Under the pieces are notes generated by a model. That model was given only the letters and a program-made list of their open reading frames with translations. It was not told the DNA's origin and did no database searches. The position numbers were made by a program, and so were the translations under genes. A stretch of DNA of 36,788 nt from Endozoicomonas atrinae (GTDB taxonomy: Bacteria; Pseudomonadota; Gammaproteobacteria; Pseudomonadales; Endozoicomonadaceae): the NCBI RefSeq assembly GCF_001647025.1, contig NZ_LUKQ02000036.1, positions 1 through 36,788 of the forward strand, written 5' to 3'. This document shows positions 36,037-36,788 of this stretch, piece by piece. Position 1 is the first letter of the stretch. The number at the start of each line of letters is the position of its first letter.

Positions 36037-36660
36037 TGCAAAACTGAACGGAAGCATCGCGAAAGGAATTTCCGTTGCACACTATATGCTGAACCCTGAT
36101 GCAAAGATTGAAGATAACGATATATCAAGCATGCAAAAGGGCAGCAAAAAAGAAAGAATTCTGCATGTAGAAACCGATCACGCCAGCCCAGTTTTAATCA
36201 GCAGCTGTCCCAAAGTTTCAGCGGAATCATTTATGCGGGATATGCTTGTATGGAATAAAAGAAACCGACCTGGAAAAAAACGGCCTCAGTCTCACTGGGA
36301 ACATCGTGTGGTGGCCTTTCACCCAGATGACAGCAAAAAGCTGAACTCTAAAGCCGCATGCGAGATAGCCAGAAAATCATTGAATATCGCAGCACCGGGA
36401 GAGCGTCCGGCATTGTATGTTGTACATGGGGACACAGAGCACCTCCATGTACACATGCTCTATGCAACAGTGAATGAGCGAGGAAAAATTCACAACCCCC
36501 ATCGAGACTATCGTGTATGGGAAGCAGCAATGGAGAGCCTAGAGATCAAATACGGCCTGCATAGAGTAGAAAAAAGGAAAGCATGTGTGCATGAAAATCC
36601 AATGCGAGAGCCTGATGGCACAAATCCCAAAAAACCCGAATTCAGACAAATTCAGAGAAC
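36026..36660 (+). CDS. Relaxase/mobilisation nuclease N-terminal domain, probably interrupted
   Basis: The reading frame starts at ATG 36026 inside the end of the MobC-like gene and stays open to the window end. The first about 211 residues look like a MobA/VirD2-type relaxase: KGISVAHYML with candidate catalytic Tyr20, SHWEHRVVAFHPDD, and the histidine triad motif HGDTEHLHVHM (His134, Asp136, His139, His141, His143), then NPHRDYRVWEAAMESLE. After about 36660 the translation (CHHRCNKSSKHQFNLTS) no longer looks like a relaxase, and a new gene seems to start at 36771. The gene is therefore likely cut by an insertion, which would leave the N-terminal nuclease domain without its C-terminal part. 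Confidence 0.82.
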
Positions 36661-36661
36661 C

Positions 36662-36788
36662 TGTCATCACCGATGTAATAAGTCTTCAAAACACCAGTTT
36701 AATTTGACCTCCCGATTAACCCTTTTCTGGCCGATTGTTTTCCTGTTGGTATCAAGCAGGGAGCAGCGCCATGACCAATCGAGAGGAC
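36662..36788 (+). mobile_element. Possible left end of an insertion sequence interrupting the relaxase
   Basis: From TGTCATCACC at 36662 the sequence changes character: relaxase-like coding ends and an AT-rich leader with TTTAATTTGACC follows, then a well-formed gene start. IS21-family elements begin with TGT and have such leaders before their transposase, which makes this family a guess. The rest of the element is outside the window. Confidence 0.35.
36771..36788 (+). CDS. Start of a gene running off the right edge (possible transposase)
   Basis: ATG 36771 (MTNRED) is preceded by GGGAG at 36759-36763 with a seven-base spacer, the best ribosome-binding site in this part. Only six codons are visible, in a frame different from the relaxase, so the product cannot be identified. 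Confidence 0.4.

Noticed and set aside
1-36788. CRISPR array
   Set aside because: I saw no regularly spaced direct repeats of 23-40 bases anywhere in the window.

Overview
The window reads as a chromosomal segment of a marine-type gammaproteobacterium. The supporting gene content is a DUF1302/DUF1329 pair, a Fur-box-fronted imelysin/di-heme oxidoreductase operon, a CstA-family transporter, a hut operon with formimidoylglutamase, and multiheme cytochrome c. The overall style resembles Oceanospirillales, perhaps Endozoicomonas; that placement is inference from gene content, not from a marker gene.

Layout. 1-2345: a CitA/DcuS-type sensor kinase that lacks its first membrane segment, overlapping its DNA-binding response regulator. 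2342-4504 (minus): a secreted octaheme cytochrome c with HEAT and TPR repeats, convergent with the regulator. 4585-6117: a small SET-domain protein and a CNNM/CBS membrane protein. 6368-11365: an iron-regulated envelope operon (Fur box, imelysin lipoprotein, di-heme oxidoreductase lipoprotein, second imelysin-like lipoprotein, Tat-exported DUF1513 propeller), closed by a strong bidirectional terminator shared with a CstA-family carrier on the minus strand. 13201-13412: a 212-bp long-inverted-repeat element. 13406-20419 (minus): an envelope/lipid-type operon of alkylsulfatase-like MBL lipoprotein, DUF1302 outer-membrane protein (frame broken in a run of nine G), DUF1329 protein and a PQQ-like propeller, with an AraC-family regulator divergent at 20525.

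21658-28205: histidine utilisation. hutC-hutU-hutH run on the minus strand. Divergent from them is one 751-codon gene that fuses HutI (imidazolonepropionase) to HutG (formimidoylglutamase), so two consecutive steps sit in one polypeptide. A HutC-type palindrome lies between them. A decayed 91-bp piece of hutG lies 2.2 kb downstream, after an unknown 495-residue protein.

30296-end: a 45-bp copy of the 3' half of tRNA-Arg(CCG) marks what looks like the left end of an integrated element that continues beyond the window. Its visible cargo is an AbiEi-like antitoxin / winged-helix / nucleotidyltransferase trio, a chimeric decayed second copy of that trio, an unknown 687-residue protein, a structured noncoding stretch, a MobC-like protein and a relaxase. 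The relaxase seems to be broken near 36660, probably by another mobile element whose first gene starts at 36771. All function calls come from reading motifs by eye; no database search was run.
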